Of a stretch of DNA of 64,000 bases, positions 43,239 through 51,918 are shown in pieces. The position numbers were made by a program, and so were the translations under genes. The stretch spans positions 37,521-101,520 of the forward strand of contig DATASX010000087.1 of NCBI GenBank assembly GCA_036269075.1, read 5' to 3'. The notes beneath the pieces were generated by a model. That model was not told where the DNA came from. It did no database searches and saw only the letters and a program-made list of their open reading frames with translations. The number at the start of each line of letters is the position of its first letter. The first letter of the stretch is position 1. The DNA is from Sporichthyaceae bacterium. GTDB lineage: Bacteria > Actinomycetota > Actinomycetes > Sporichthyales > Sporichthyaceae.

Positions 43239-45103
43239 GCACCGGTCTGCGGAAGCCCTCACGGCTCCAGGTACAGACAGCCTGGCTGGTGGCCTGCCTG
43301 ATCGCCGGTGTTCTCGAGTCGCAGTTCTGGCTCCACCACGGGCGCCCGGGTTGGATGTTTCCCTGGTGGGGCCCGCCTGCCGCCCTCGGCGGTGCCGCGT
43401 TGTGGGCGCTGGTCGCCCCGGCCGGGGCTCGGATGGATCGGTTCTGGGCGCTGGTGATTGGCGCTCTCGCGACCGACGCTGCCGTCCTGATCACCATCGC
43501 CGCCGCGGATTTCGGGCGCGGTGAACATCAGGTCGGACGGCTGGCCCTGGCGGTGCTGCTGCTGGCCTGCTGTCTGCTCCTGCTGATGTTGCCTCCTGCC
43601 GGCCGGCCGCCGGCCCAGCGGCTGACGGGCCTGGACAACGCCTTGCGTGCCGTCGAGACCGACGAGGCGCCGATGAACGTGATGATGCTCTGGCAGCTGC
43701 GGCCGGGACCGGGCGGGGACTCCACGACCGCCCCACTGGACGTCGACCGGCTGCGCCGCCACGTCGCCGACCGGCTGGACGCGCTGCCGGCATTCCGCTC
43801 GCGCGTGGTGGCAGTTCCGTTCGGTCTCAGCCAACCCGTGTACGTCCTCGATCCCGCGTTCAGCGTCGCCGATCACATCGACGAACACGTCCTGCCGCCC
43901 CCCGGCACCGCGGAGGCGCTCGACGCGTACTGCGCCGATCAGGCCGGCCGTCGCCTCGACAGCCGGCGCCCGCTGTGGCGGCTGACGCTGGTCCACGGCC
44001 TGCAGGACGGCCGACAGGCGGTCCTACTCACCATCCATCACTGCGTCGCCGACGGGTTCGCTCTCCTGAACACAATCCGGATCCTGCTCGGCGAGATGGG
44101 ATCTGACGTGGGGTCAGCCCCGCAACCGGGGCGAGCGCCGCGCATCGGGCAGCTGGTCGGGGAGGGCTTGGCCCACCAGGCACGTACGGCCCGACGCCTG
44201 CCCGCCCTGCTCCGCACGAGCCGAACCGTCGCTGCCGCCGCGAAGGCCGAGACCGCGGCGTCACCGATCGTGCCGCCCGATCCCAAGGACACCCCGTTCT
44301 GCATCCTCAACGAGGACTCGGCCGGCCGGCGCACCTTCGCCCGGACCAGCCTGGCGATCCCGGATCTGATGCGGGTCAAGGAGGCCGCCGGCGTCACGAT
44401 CAACGAGGTCGTGCTTTCACTCGTGGCCGAGGCGCTGCGGGCCTATCTGTCCGCGCGCGACTGCCTTCCCACACGGTCCCTGGTCGTGAGCGTGCCGTTC
44501 GGCCTGGACCGAGCAGGCGCGGCACCGCGCACGTTCGGCAACCGGGTCGCGTTCCTGACCACCACTCTTGCCACCGACGTCGCGGACCCCTGGGAACGGC
44601 TGATCACCATCGGCGCCGTCACCGCGCGGGCGAAACAGCTGCTGGTGGCAGGCGGGCCGGAGTTGATCGGCGAGTGGCTGGACCAGATCCCGCCCCCGCT
44701 GCTCGACGCGATTCTCCGACGGCAGAGGCGAAACGAACGCAGGACGCCCACGGCGCGGTCGAACATCATCGTGTCCCACCTGCGCGTGGTGCGCCCGACA
44801 GGTTCCCTGGCCGGGGTCCCGATCGAGGGCGGGTACGTCGTCGGGCCGGCGAACGGCGGGAGCACCGGGCCGATCGTGGTGCTCACCAGCTACCCGGATC
44901 GGCTCCTCGTGTCGGTGGCCAGCTCCGAGGCCGGGATCGGTGAGCCACGCGAGTTCCTCGACGGGCTGCACCGGGCACTGGCCGAACTGCTCGTGCTCGC
45001 GGCCGTGCGGACGGCGGTCGGCACGCCGGTGCCCGACCTCGACGTCGCAGGCGCCCACATCGAAACGCGGTCCCGGACCGCCGCATCGATGGAGCAGGTT
45101 TGA
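43235..45103 (+). CDS. WS/DGAT-type O-acyltransferase with N-terminal membrane domain
   Basis: 622 residues from ATG 43235 (ATGA overlap). The first 125 residues contain four hydrophobic segments (about 14-30, 43-62, 67-88, 102-120). Then comes a complete WS/DGAT domain: LTGLDNALRAVETDEAPMNV, catalytic HHCVADG (His268, His269, Asp273), and a C-terminal GPANGGSTGPIVVLTSYPDRL region. Such enzymes esterify an alcohol with an acyl-CoA (wax esters, triacylglycerol). Stand-alone WS/DGATs are about 450-480 residues and lack this membrane block, so this form should work at the membrane. It lies between a glycosyltransferase and an ABC exporter, suggesting it acylates the lipid or its sugar. Confidence 0.88.
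   Translation: MSTGLRKPSRLQVQTAWLVACLIAGVLESQFWLHHGRPGWMFPWWGPPAALGGAALWALVAPAGARMDRFWALVIGALATDAAVLITIAAADFGRGEHQVGRLALAVLLLACCLLLLMLPPAGRPPAQRLTGLDNALRAVETDEAPMNVMMLWQLRPGPGGDSTTAPLDVDRLRRHVADRLDALPAFRSRVVAVPFGLSQPVYVLDPAFSVADHIDEHVLPPPGTAEALDAYCADQAGRRLDSRRPLWRLTLVHGLQDGRQAVLLTIHHCVADGFALLNTIRILLGEMGSDVGSAPQPGRAPRIGQLVGEGLAHQARTARRLPALLRTSRTVAAAAKAETAASPIVPPDPKDTPFCILNEDSAGRRTFARTSLAIPDLMRVKEAAGVTINEVVLSLVAEALRAYLSARDCLPTRSLVVSVPFGLDRAGAAPRTFGNRVAFLTTTLATDVADPWERLITIGAVTARAKQLLVAGGPELIGEWLDQIPPPLLDAILRRQRRNERRTPTARSNIIVSHLRVVRPTGSLAGVPIEGGYVVGPANGGSTGPIVVLTSYPDRLLVSVASSEAGIGEPREFLDGLHRALAELLVLAAVRTAVGTPVPDLDVAGAHIETRSRTAASMEQV
44103..44117. repeat. CTGAC-N5-GTCAG palindrome, copy 11
   Basis: Spacer GTGGG. 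It is inside the WS/DGAT gene, read as S-D-V-G-S. Confidence 0.7.
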
Positions 45104-46044
45104 TCGAGGTCCAGAACCTGTCGAAGCGTTACGGGGACAAGGCGGCGGTCGCCGGTCTGTCGTTCACCGTGCCGCCCGGGATCGTGACCGGCTTCCTCGG
45201 CCCGAACGGGGCGGGGAAGTCGACCACGATGCGGATGATCGCGGGCCTGGACCGCCCGACGTCCGGCTGGGTGCGAGTCAACGGAAATCAATATCGCCGC
45301 GCTGCCGCGCCGATGACGGAGATGGGCGTCCTGCTGGAGGCGAATGCGGTACACCCGGCGCGTTCCGCGGTGGACCACCTGCGTGCGCTGGCCCAGACCA
45401 ACGGGATCGGCCGGGCACGGGTCGATGAGGTCCTCGAACTGGTGGGGCTGACCCAGGTTGCCCACATGGCCGCTGGCGCCCTGTCGCTCGGCACGGTTCA
45501 GCGCCTGGGCATCGCCGCGGCACTGCTCGGCGACCCGGCGACCGTGATGCTCGACGAGCCGGGCAACGGCCTGGACCCCGAGGGCATCCGGTGGATCCGC
45601 AACCTGTTGCGCAAGCTCGCGGCGGCCGGTCGGGCCGTGTTCGTCTCCTCCCACCTGCTCTCGGAAATGGCTCTGACGGCCGACCGGTTGATCGTGATCG
45701 GCGGCGGTCGCCTCATTGCCGACACCACCGTCGAGGAGTTCGTCGCTCGCGCCGCTCCCGAGCACGTGCTGGTGCGTACACCGGACGGTCCGCGGCTGGC
45801 TGCTCTGCTCGCCGGCGCCGCGGTGAGCGTCACACCGACGGCCCCCGGCGTGTTGGCCGTTCGCGGGCGAAGCCCCGAGCAGATCGGGGATCTCGCCTGG
45901 CAGCACGGACTTCGGGTCCACGAACTGCGCGTCGCACAGGTCTCGCTCGAGGAGGCGTTCTTGGAGCTGACCAGCCACTCGGTCGAGTTCCGGTCGGCGG
46001 CGCAGAGCGCTGCCCCTGGGCTGGTCGGCTCGGCCACCCGATGA
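45100..46044 (+). CDS. ABC transporter ATP-binding protein
   Basis: 314 residues from a TTG that overlaps the acyltransferase stop; no other in-frame start fits the family N-terminus (IEVQNLSKRYGDK). Walker A GPNGAGKST (Lys40), signature LSLGTVQR (a variant of LSGGQ), Walker B with VMLDEPGNGLD, and an H-loop in SSHLLSEM. The C-terminal extension fits the DRI/CcmA-type exporters that work with a six-helix permease, encoded next. Likely exports or flips the lipid product, or gives self-resistance. Confidence 0.92.
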   Translation: MIEVQNLSKRYGDKAAVAGLSFTVPPGIVTGFLGPNGAGKSTTMRMIAGLDRPTSGWVRVNGNQYRRAAAPMTEMGVLLEANAVHPARSAVDHLRALAQTNGIGRARVDEVLELVGLTQVAHMAAGALSLGTVQRLGIAAALLGDPATVMLDEPGNGLDPEGIRWIRNLLRKLAAAGRAVFVSSHLLSEMALTADRLIVIGGGRLIADTTVEEFVARAAPEHVLVRTPDGPRLAALLAGAAVSVTPTAPGVLAVRGRSPEQIGDLAWQHGLRVHELRVAQVSLEEAFLELTSHSVEFRSAAQSAAPGLVGSATR

Positions 46045-47120
46045 GCCGAACGCAGGCCGCGCTCTCCGGCGACAAGGCGACCAGGGCGAACCTGATGCTG
46101 GCCGGGTACGGCGTCGCGCTCATCGCCGCCGCCACGCTGGTGGTCGTCGGCGAGCCCGCGGGCATGTGGTCCGCCTACGGACTCGCGTGCGAGGCCCTCG
46201 GGGTGGGCTGCCTCGTGAAGGCGGGGTGGGGACCTCTGTCACGAGCTGGGGCAGGGCCGCGCCGGTTCTCCGCGCGGGCGGCATCGTCGTTGCGTGCTGC
46301 GCGCGAGGCAGCCCCCGTCGCGACGCGGGTGCGAACCCGCGCTTCCGGGCTGGGTAGTACCCAGTGGCGGGTGATCTGCTCGGAGTGGACGAAGTTCGCC
46401 TCGCTGCGGTCCAGTCGGATCGGCCCGGCGGTGGCCACGGCCTGTGTGGTCGGGCTGGCCCCGATGGCGGCTGCCACGGCGGGCGCTGCTCCGGACGGCT
46501 CCGGGACGGCACCGCTGGACCCCGGGGTCGTCCTGCTCGTCGGTATCCGGCTGGCCCCACTGGCCGTGGGCGTCCTGGGGGTGCTGGTGATCACGGCGGA
46601 GTACGCCAGCGGGCTGATCCGCTCCACGTTGACCGTGGTGCCGACTCGGATGCCGGTGCTGTGGGCCAAATTGCTGGTGGTGGTTGGCGTCGTCGCCGCG
46701 ATCGCCGTGGTCTGCACTCCGACCGCGATGCTCGTCGGGGTGGCCGAACTGCGGGCGCAGGGCTGGGCGGTCGACCCGACCGATCGGGAGCTGTGGACGG
46801 CCGGGTTCCAGGCCACGCTGTACATGATGCTGCTCGGCGTGATCGGGCTCGCCCTGGGAAGCCTGCTGCGCACCACCGCCGCCGCCATCAGCGCGCTGGT
46901 CGGGATCTTCTTCGCTCTGCCCCTCCTGGTCCAGTTGCTGCCCCAAGCCGGCGCACGGTGGATCGGGCCCTACCTGCCGGCCGAGGCCGGCGAGGCGATC
47001 TGGGCCGATCCGCACGGATGGCACATCGGGTCGCGGGCCGCCGCATTGATCGTCTCGGTCGCGTGGGCGGGCGCGCTGTTCGCCGGGGCCTCGTACCGGT
47101 TGCTCCGCGAGGACGTCTGA
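46041..47120 (+). CDS. ABC transporter permease
   Basis: 359 residues from ATG 46041 (ATGA overlap with the ATPase gene). An early hydrophobic stretch at about 17-60, a basic middle with a SEWTKFASLRSSR segment typical of ABC-2 permeases just before the first core helix, then about six hydrophobic helices ending near the C-terminus. It forms the membrane part of the exporter with the preceding ATPase. Its N-terminal 110 residues are an extra compared with the usual 250-residue ABC-2 core. Confidence 0.87.
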   Translation: MSRTQAALSGDKATRANLMLAGYGVALIAAATLVVVGEPAGMWSAYGLACEALGVGCLVKAGWGPLSRAGAGPRRFSARAASSLRAAREAAPVATRVRTRASGLGSTQWRVICSEWTKFASLRSSRIGPAVATACVVGLAPMAAATAGAAPDGSGTAPLDPGVVLLVGIRLAPLAVGVLGVLVITAEYASGLIRSTLTVVPTRMPVLWAKLLVVVGVVAAIAVVCTPTAMLVGVAELRAQGWAVDPTDRELWTAGFQATLYMMLLGVIGLALGSLLRTTAAAISALVGIFFALPLLVQLLPQAGARWIGPYLPAEAGEAIWADPHGWHIGSRAAALIVSVAWAGALFAGASYRLLREDV

Positions 47121-47147
47121 CATCCCACAACTGCTTGCGAGGTGAAC

Positions 47148-48422
47148 ATGCGTATCTCTGTCGTGGCGATGGGTTCGCGCGGCGACGTGCAGCCGATGAT
47201 GGTGCTGGCCGACGAACTGCGCACGCGCGGTCACGAGGTGACCCTCGGTGTGCCACCGGACCTCGTCTGGATGGGCATTTCCGCGGGCCTGCGCACGGAG
47301 AGCATCGGGCCCGACATCCGACCCGTGCTCGAGGTACCGGAGGCCCGGGAGTGGCTGGCGTCGAGGGACTTCCGGGCGCTGGGCCGACGGATGGAGGCAA
47401 TGGCGCGCGAAGCCGGACCACAACTGATCGAGGACATCCCCAAGGTCTGCGCGGACGCCGAGGTGATGATCGCGGGCGTGTTCGCCGACGACATTGTGCT
47501 GTCGTGCGCGGAAGCCGCCGGGGTGCCGTTCTTCGCGGTTCATTTCGCTCCCTACCGACCCTCGAGCGCCTATCTACCTCCGGTGGTCACGGGCCGTTCC
47601 CTTCCCGGATTCCTGAACCTGGCCGGCGGTCACCTGTTCCAGAGCCTGTGCTGGGCGAAATTTGGCGGTGATCCGCACGGCTTGCGACGCCGGCTGGGAA
47701 TGGGGCCGACCTGGCGCGCAACGGCCGTACGGATGGCCCGCCGCGGGGATCAGACGTTGCAGGCATTCAGTCCCGTCGTGGTGCCGAAGCTGCCCGCTCG
47801 GGCTTCGACGCCCGTCGTCGGCTTCTTCTCGCTCCGTCCGGAGTTGCACCAGGCGCTCGGGGACGCCGCGTTGGACGACGATCTCGTCAAGTGGATCGGC
47901 TCGGGCGAGAGCCCGGTGTACGTGGGTTTCGGCAGCATGCCGGTCGCGGATGAGCGCGTCCTCGACGTCGTCCGAACCTCCGCCGAGAGGTTGGGAATTC
48001 GGATCGTGCTCAGCTCGGGATGGAGCTCGGTCGCGGCCACCTCCGACGATCGGCTGCGGGTCGTCGGCAAGGTCGATCACGATCAGGTGTTCCCGCATTG
48101 CCGTGCCGTCGTTCATCACGGCGGCGCGGGCACCACGGCGGCCGGGCTGACGGTGGGCGCACCGACGGTGGTCTGTTCAGTGTTCTTCGACCAGCCGTTC
48201 TGGGGCAGCCGGGTCGAGCAACTGGGCGCAGGGGTCCACTTGTGCTTCAAGAATTTGTCGGTCTCAACATTGTGTGCAGCACTGACATCGGCTCTGGAGC
48301 CGACAACGGTGCGGGCCGCAGCCCGAACCGGTGCGTTGCTGCGTGAGGATCGACCCGGCCAGTGCCGGTCGGCGGACTTGATCGAAGCCGCCGCACTGCG
48401 CAACGGCGCGGCGGTCGCCTGA
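47148..48422 (+). CDS. GT1-family glycosyltransferase, second
   Basis: 424 residues from ATG 47148 with an AGGTG just upstream; a GTG at 47142 is in frame. N-terminal MRISVVAMGSRGDVQPMMVLADELRTRGHEVTL and C-terminal VVHHGGAGTTAAGLTVGAPTVV followed by FFDQPFWGSRVEQLG are the signature of sterol/glycolipid GT1 enzymes (UGT80/vancosaminyltransferase-like). It lies 27 bases after the permease gene, so it belongs to the same unit. It differs from the first glycosyltransferase, so the product may carry two sugars. Confidence 0.9.
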   Translation: MRISVVAMGSRGDVQPMMVLADELRTRGHEVTLGVPPDLVWMGISAGLRTESIGPDIRPVLEVPEAREWLASRDFRALGRRMEAMAREAGPQLIEDIPKVCADAEVMIAGVFADDIVLSCAEAAGVPFFAVHFAPYRPSSAYLPPVVTGRSLPGFLNLAGGHLFQSLCWAKFGGDPHGLRRRLGMGPTWRATAVRMARRGDQTLQAFSPVVVPKLPARASTPVVGFFSLRPELHQALGDAALDDDLVKWIGSGESPVYVGFGSMPVADERVLDVVRTSAERLGIRIVLSSGWSSVAATSDDRLRVVGKVDHDQVFPHCRAVVHHGGAGTTAAGLTVGAPTVVCSVFFDQPFWGSRVEQLGAGVHLCFKNLSVSTLCAALTSALEPTTVRAAARTGALLREDRPGQCRSADLIEAAALRNGAAVA

Positions 48423-48444
48423 GGCAAGGCCGTCGGTCCCGGTC

Positions 48445-48459
48445 CTGACGCCGTGTCAG
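48445..48459. repeat. CTGAC-N5-GTCAG palindrome, copy 12
   Basis: Spacer GCCGT. It lies largely in the gap between the convergent glycosyltransferase and VOC genes, touching the VOC stop. Being outside coding sequence, it shows the signal is at DNA level. Confidence 0.7.
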
Positions 48460-48896
48460 GTGAGTTGCTGGGCCAGGGCGAGGATGATTCCGGCCGGGCC
48501 GCGGAGATAGCAGAGCAGGTAGCTGTCCTCGTAGCGCGTTACCGCGCCGAGGAGTTCGGCGCCGTGGGGGCGGAGCCGGGCCAGGGTGTCCTCGAGGTTG
48601 TCGACGGCGAACATGACGCGGTGCAGGCCCAACGTGTTCGCCGGGGCGATCGCCGGGTCGGGGGTGATCGCCTTCGGGTTGTGGTACTTCGCCAGTTCCA
48701 GCCGGCCCGGGGCGTTCGGGATCCGCATCATCGCGATCTCGCTCCGCATGTCGTGCAGCCCGACGACGTTGCCGGCCCAGCTTCCTTCGATCGGCGTTCG
48801 GCCTTCCAGTTCCATGCCCAGTTCGGTGAAGAACGCGACGGCGGCGTCGAGGTCGTCGACGACGATGCCGACGTTGTCCATGCGGCGAATCGTCAT
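48456..48896 (-). CDS. VOC-superfamily (glyoxalase-like) protein
   Basis: 146 residues from ATG 48896; the 53 extra residues of the longer frame are low-complexity and rejected. Two beta-alpha-beta-beta-beta modules: MDNVGIVVDDLDAAVAFFTELGMELEGR, then HRVMFAVDNLEDTLARLRPHGAELLG and a last strand GPAGIILALAQQL. Histidine and glutamate residues at the usual metal positions are partly present. Typical of small glyoxalase/bleomycin-resistance-like proteins with no clear substrate. Confidence 0.8.
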   Translation of the reverse strand: MTIRRMDNVGIVVDDLDAAVAFFTELGMELEGRTPIEGSWAGNVVGLHDMRSEIAMMRIPNAPGRLELAKYHNPKAITPDPAIAPANTLGLHRVMFAVDNLEDTLARLRPHGAELLGAVTRYEDSYLLCYLRGPAGIILALAQQLT

Positions 48897-49032
48897 GGCC
48901 CCGAGGATAAGGTCCCACCACCATGTCGGCGAGGCAGGGAGAGCCCGCATCGTTGCGGTAGCGGACGGCGGGTCTGTCGCGTTGGTCGCTAACGTTGGGC
49001 TGGTCGTCGGGGGTCGCGGATCTGGGGGATGC

Positions 49033-49638
49033 GTGCGGGCAACCACGTGCCACATGTCGATCTCGTTGGACGGTTTCGTTGCCGGTCCCGATCAGAGTCT
49101 GCAGGACCCGATCGGGCGGCGCGGGTTGGAACTGCACGGTTGGCACATCGGTGATCCGCGGGCCACCGCCGCGGACGTGACGGCGCGGGACTGGCTGCTG
49201 CGCCCGCGTGGTGCCTACGTCATGGGCCGCAACATGTTCGGGCCCGGCCGCGGACCCTGGGACCTGGACTGGACCGGGTGGTGGGGCGCCGAACCGCCGT
49301 ATCACGCGCCGGTGTTCGTGCTCACCCATCAAGCCCGCGACCCGATCCAGCTGCAGGGCGGCACCACGTTCCACTTCGTCACCGACGGCTTCGACGCCGC
49401 CTACGCCGCAGCCCTCGAGGTCGCCGCCGGCGACGGCGTCGACATCGCCGGTGGCGCCTCGGTCGTCCGGCAGGGGTTGGCTGCCGGCGTCATCGACGAA
49501 CTCACCCTGGACATCGCCCCGGTACTGCTCGGCTCCGGTGAGCGGATCTTCGACGGGGTCGAGAATTTCGGCTTCGAACCTGTCGAGGTCCTGCACTCAC
49601 CACTGACGACCCACATCCGCTACCGCAGGACGAACTGA
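49033..49638 (+). CDS. RibD-C/dihydrofolate-reductase-like family protein
   Basis: 201 residues from GTG 49033 with GGGGG upstream; ATG 49054 is possible. Family motifs: SISLDGFVAGPDQ, the YVMGRNMFGPG stretch, VFVLTHQARDPI, VTDGFDAAYAAALEVAAGDGVDIAGGASVVRQGLAAGVIDEL, and a final VLLGSGERIFDG. These YyaP/YwjB-type proteins bind NADPH; the physiological role is mostly unknown. It is divergent from the VOC gene (overlapping promoters at about 48897-49032). Confidence 0.82.
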   Translation: MRATTCHMSISLDGFVAGPDQSLQDPIGRRGLELHGWHIGDPRATAADVTARDWLLRPRGAYVMGRNMFGPGRGPWDLDWTGWWGAEPPYHAPVFVLTHQARDPIQLQGGTTFHFVTDGFDAAYAAALEVAAGDGVDIAGGASVVRQGLAAGVIDELTLDIAPVLLGSGERIFDGVENFGFEPVEVLHSPLTTHIRYRRTN

Positions 49639-49760
49639 GCCGACGGTCCTGCGCTGTTTGTGACCCCCGCCACACGATGCTGATGTCACGAACCACGACC
49701 CCGATCCGTCCCTTGTCTCGACGCTCCGAATATCGGGCGCAGAGCGGGAGGATGATCGAG

Positions 49761-50927
49761 ATGAGCGAGCACCGAGTGCTTGTGCTGGGCGCCGGCTACG
49801 CCGGCATGACGGCCGCGCTTCGCCTGGCCAGGCGAACCCGGCGCGCCGACGTCCGCGTGACCCTGGTGAACCCGGTGACCCGGTTCACCGAACGGGTGCG
49901 GCTGCACCAGACGGCCACCGGTCAGGACCTGGCCGACCTGCAGATCCCGGAGATGCTGCACGGTTCGGGTGTCGAGTTCGTCCAGGGCTGGGTGACCGGC
50001 GTCGACGCGGCGGCAGGGGCGGTGGCTCTGGACGGCGGCCGGGTCCTTGCCTACGACCGGTTGGTCTACGCGCTGGGGGGTGTGACTGACACCCAGTCAG
50101 TTCCCGGTGTCGCCGAACACGCCTACACATTCGACGACGCGTCGTGCGCAGTCCGGCTCGCGGAGCACCTGGCCGCGCCGGCGGCGGGCAGCGTGGTGGT
50201 GGTCGGCGCCGGGTTGACCGGCGTGGAATCGGCGGCGGAGATCGCCGAGTCCTATCCCGACGTGCGGGTGGTCCTGGTGGGCGGGCAGGGGCCCGGGGCG
50301 ATGATGGGCGCCAAGGCCCGGTCCTACGTCGAGGCCGCGCTCGAACGCCTCGGTGTGGCGGTCCGTGTCGGTGCCGAGGTGACCAAGGTGCTGCCGGCGG
50401 CGGTCGAACTCGCCGGTGGGGAGGTGCTCGATGCCGACGCGGTGCTGTGGACCTGCGGCGTCCGGGCGTCCACGGTGGCCGGCGAGGCCGGGATGGCCGT
50501 TGACGAGCGCGGGCGGATCGTGACCGACGCCTACCTGCGGTCGGTCTCGCACACAAACGTCTACGCCGTTGGTGATGCCGCCGTGATCGAGCAGAACTGG
50601 GGCACCATGCACGGCACCTGCGGCGCGGCGGTCCCGAGCGCGATCCACGCCGCGGACTCGATCGCGCGGGAGCTCCGCGGCGGCAAGCCGCGACCGTTCC
50701 GGTACGGCTACGTCCACCAACCGGTCAGCCTCGGCCGCCACGACGCGGTCATCCAGTTCACCCGCCCCGACGAACGCCCGCGGCGAGCCGTGTTGACCGG
50801 CCGCCGCGCGGTGACCTACAAGGAGGCCTTCTGCGCCTTGCCGTTGCCGGGCTTCAAGTTCATCAGTCGGTACGGCGGGCCGATCCCGCTGCCTCGTGGC
50901 GGTTCGGCCACGCGGGGTCTCGGATGA
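49761..50927 (+). CDS. NDH-2-like FAD-dependent pyridine nucleotide oxidoreductase
   Basis: 388 residues from ATG 49761 (GGGAGG nine bases upstream; ATG 49752 possible). FAD site VLGAGYAGMTAALRLA, NAD site VVVGAGLTGVESAAEIA, and a C-terminal VYAVGDAAV motif, as in type II NADH dehydrogenases and related reductases. No clear membrane-anchoring C-terminal helix. It overlaps the ECF41 sigma gene by four bases; ECF41 genes are commonly paired with oxidoreductases or carboxymuconolactone decarboxylases, so this is the probable regulatory partner. Confidence 0.87.
   Translation: MSEHRVLVLGAGYAGMTAALRLARRTRRADVRVTLVNPVTRFTERVRLHQTATGQDLADLQIPEMLHGSGVEFVQGWVTGVDAAAGAVALDGGRVLAYDRLVYALGGVTDTQSVPGVAEHAYTFDDASCAVRLAEHLAAPAAGSVVVVGAGLTGVESAAEIAESYPDVRVVLVGGQGPGAMMGAKARSYVEAALERLGVAVRVGAEVTKVLPAAVELAGGEVLDADAVLWTCGVRASTVAGEAGMAVDERGRIVTDAYLRSVSHTNVYAVGDAAVIEQNWGTMHGTCGAAVPSAIHAADSIARELRGGKPRPFRYGYVHQPVSLGRHDAVIQFTRPDERPRRAVLTGRRAVTYKEAFCALPLPGFKFISRYGGPIPLPRGGSATRGLG
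50086..50100. repeat. CTGAC-N5-GTCAG palindrome, copy 13
   Basis: Spacer ACCCA, arms extended to six bases (ACTGAC/GTCAGT). It is inside the oxidoreductase gene, read as T-D-T-Q-S. Confidence 0.7.
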
Positions 50928-51850
50928 CGGTCGACCCCGACGGGCGCGGCGCCGACGTGGACGCCGAGGCGAGTTTCCTGGCCCACCGCAGGTTGCTGTT
51001 CGCGGTGGCCTACCGAATCCTCGGCACGGCAAGCGACGCCGAGGACGTGGTCCAGGACTCGTGGTTGAAATGGTCGACGGCCGAGCGACGCGCAGTGGCC
51101 GACGTGAAGGCCTACCTGGTGCGCATCGCGACCAATCTGGCCGTCGACCGGCTGCGTTCGGCGCGCGTGCAGCGCGAGACCTACGTCGGTCCGTGGTTGC
51201 CCGAGCCGGTCCTCACCGACCCGGACGTCGCCGAGCACTCGGTGCTGGCCGATTCGGTGTCGATGGCGATGCTGGTGGTGCTGGAGACGCTGACCCCCTT
51301 GGAGCGCGCCGTGTTCGTGCTGCGGGAGGTGTTCGGCTTCGGGTACAACGAGATCGCCGACGCGGTGGACCGTTCCGAGGCCTCGGTCCGGCAACTGGGC
51401 CACCGCGCCCGCGAGCACGTCCAGGCCCGCCGCCCGCGCTTTCGACCCGGGCCGGACGAACGCCGCGCGGCCACCGAGAAGTTCCTCGCCGCCGCCCTCG
51501 GTGGTGACCTGAACGAGTTGCTGGAAGTTCTCGCCCCCGACGTCACGCTGTGGACCGACGGCGGCGGCAAGGTCCGTGCGGCCCTGCGCCCCATTCACGG
51601 CGCAGCGAAGGTCGCTGCGTGGCTGGTCGGGGTCCGAGGCCGCGGCTACCAAGGCATCCGGCCCGAGGACATGCGCGCCGAACTGATCGAGGTCAACGCC
51701 GGCACCGGCATCCTGCTGTCCGGCCCGGACCGCCCGCTCGCACTGATCTCCGTCGAGGTCGGCGAGGTCGGGACGGTCACCGGCATTCGCGCTGTCGCCA
51801 ACCCCGACAAGCTCCGGTTCATCGAGCCCGGATCGGGCCGGCTCAACTGA
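50924..51850 (+). CDS. ECF41-group RNA polymerase sigma factor (SigJ-like)
   Basis: 308 residues. Sigma region 2 (LFAVAYRILGTASDAEDVVQDSWLKW), the linker motif YVGPWLPEP, region 4 (LTPLERAVFVLREVFGFGYNEIADAV), then a SnoaL-like C-terminal domain with DGGGK and NPDKLR. WLPEP, DGGGK and NPDKL are the described ECF41 signatures; the C-terminal domain controls activity instead of an anti-sigma factor. The partner gene is the oxidoreductase overlapping upstream. Confidence 0.92.
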   Translation: MTVDPDGRGADVDAEASFLAHRRLLFAVAYRILGTASDAEDVVQDSWLKWSTAERRAVADVKAYLVRIATNLAVDRLRSARVQRETYVGPWLPEPVLTDPDVAEHSVLADSVSMAMLVVLETLTPLERAVFVLREVFGFGYNEIADAVDRSEASVRQLGHRAREHVQARRPRFRPGPDERRAATEKFLAAALGGDLNELLEVLAPDVTLWTDGGGKVRAALRPIHGAAKVAAWLVGVRGRGYQGIRPEDMRAELIEVNAGTGILLSGPDRPLALISVEVGEVGTVTGIRAVANPDKLRFIEPGSGRLN

Positions 51851-51893
51851 GGTCCGGAACCCGCGCGCTTCCTCCGCGAGGTCGACGCACGCG

Positions 51894-51918
51894 TGCCCGG
51901 GACGGGATTCGAACCCGT
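51894..51918 (-). other. tRNA 3'-end-like fragment (T-arm plus acceptor strand)
   Basis: On the minus strand ACGGG-TTCGAAT-CCCGT followed by CCCGGGC looks exactly like a T-stem loop and 3' acceptor strand. No matching 5' acceptor GCCCGGG or anticodon arm is found upstream on that strand, so it is not a whole tRNA. It may be a remnant of integration at a tRNA or chance. Confidence 0.4.
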
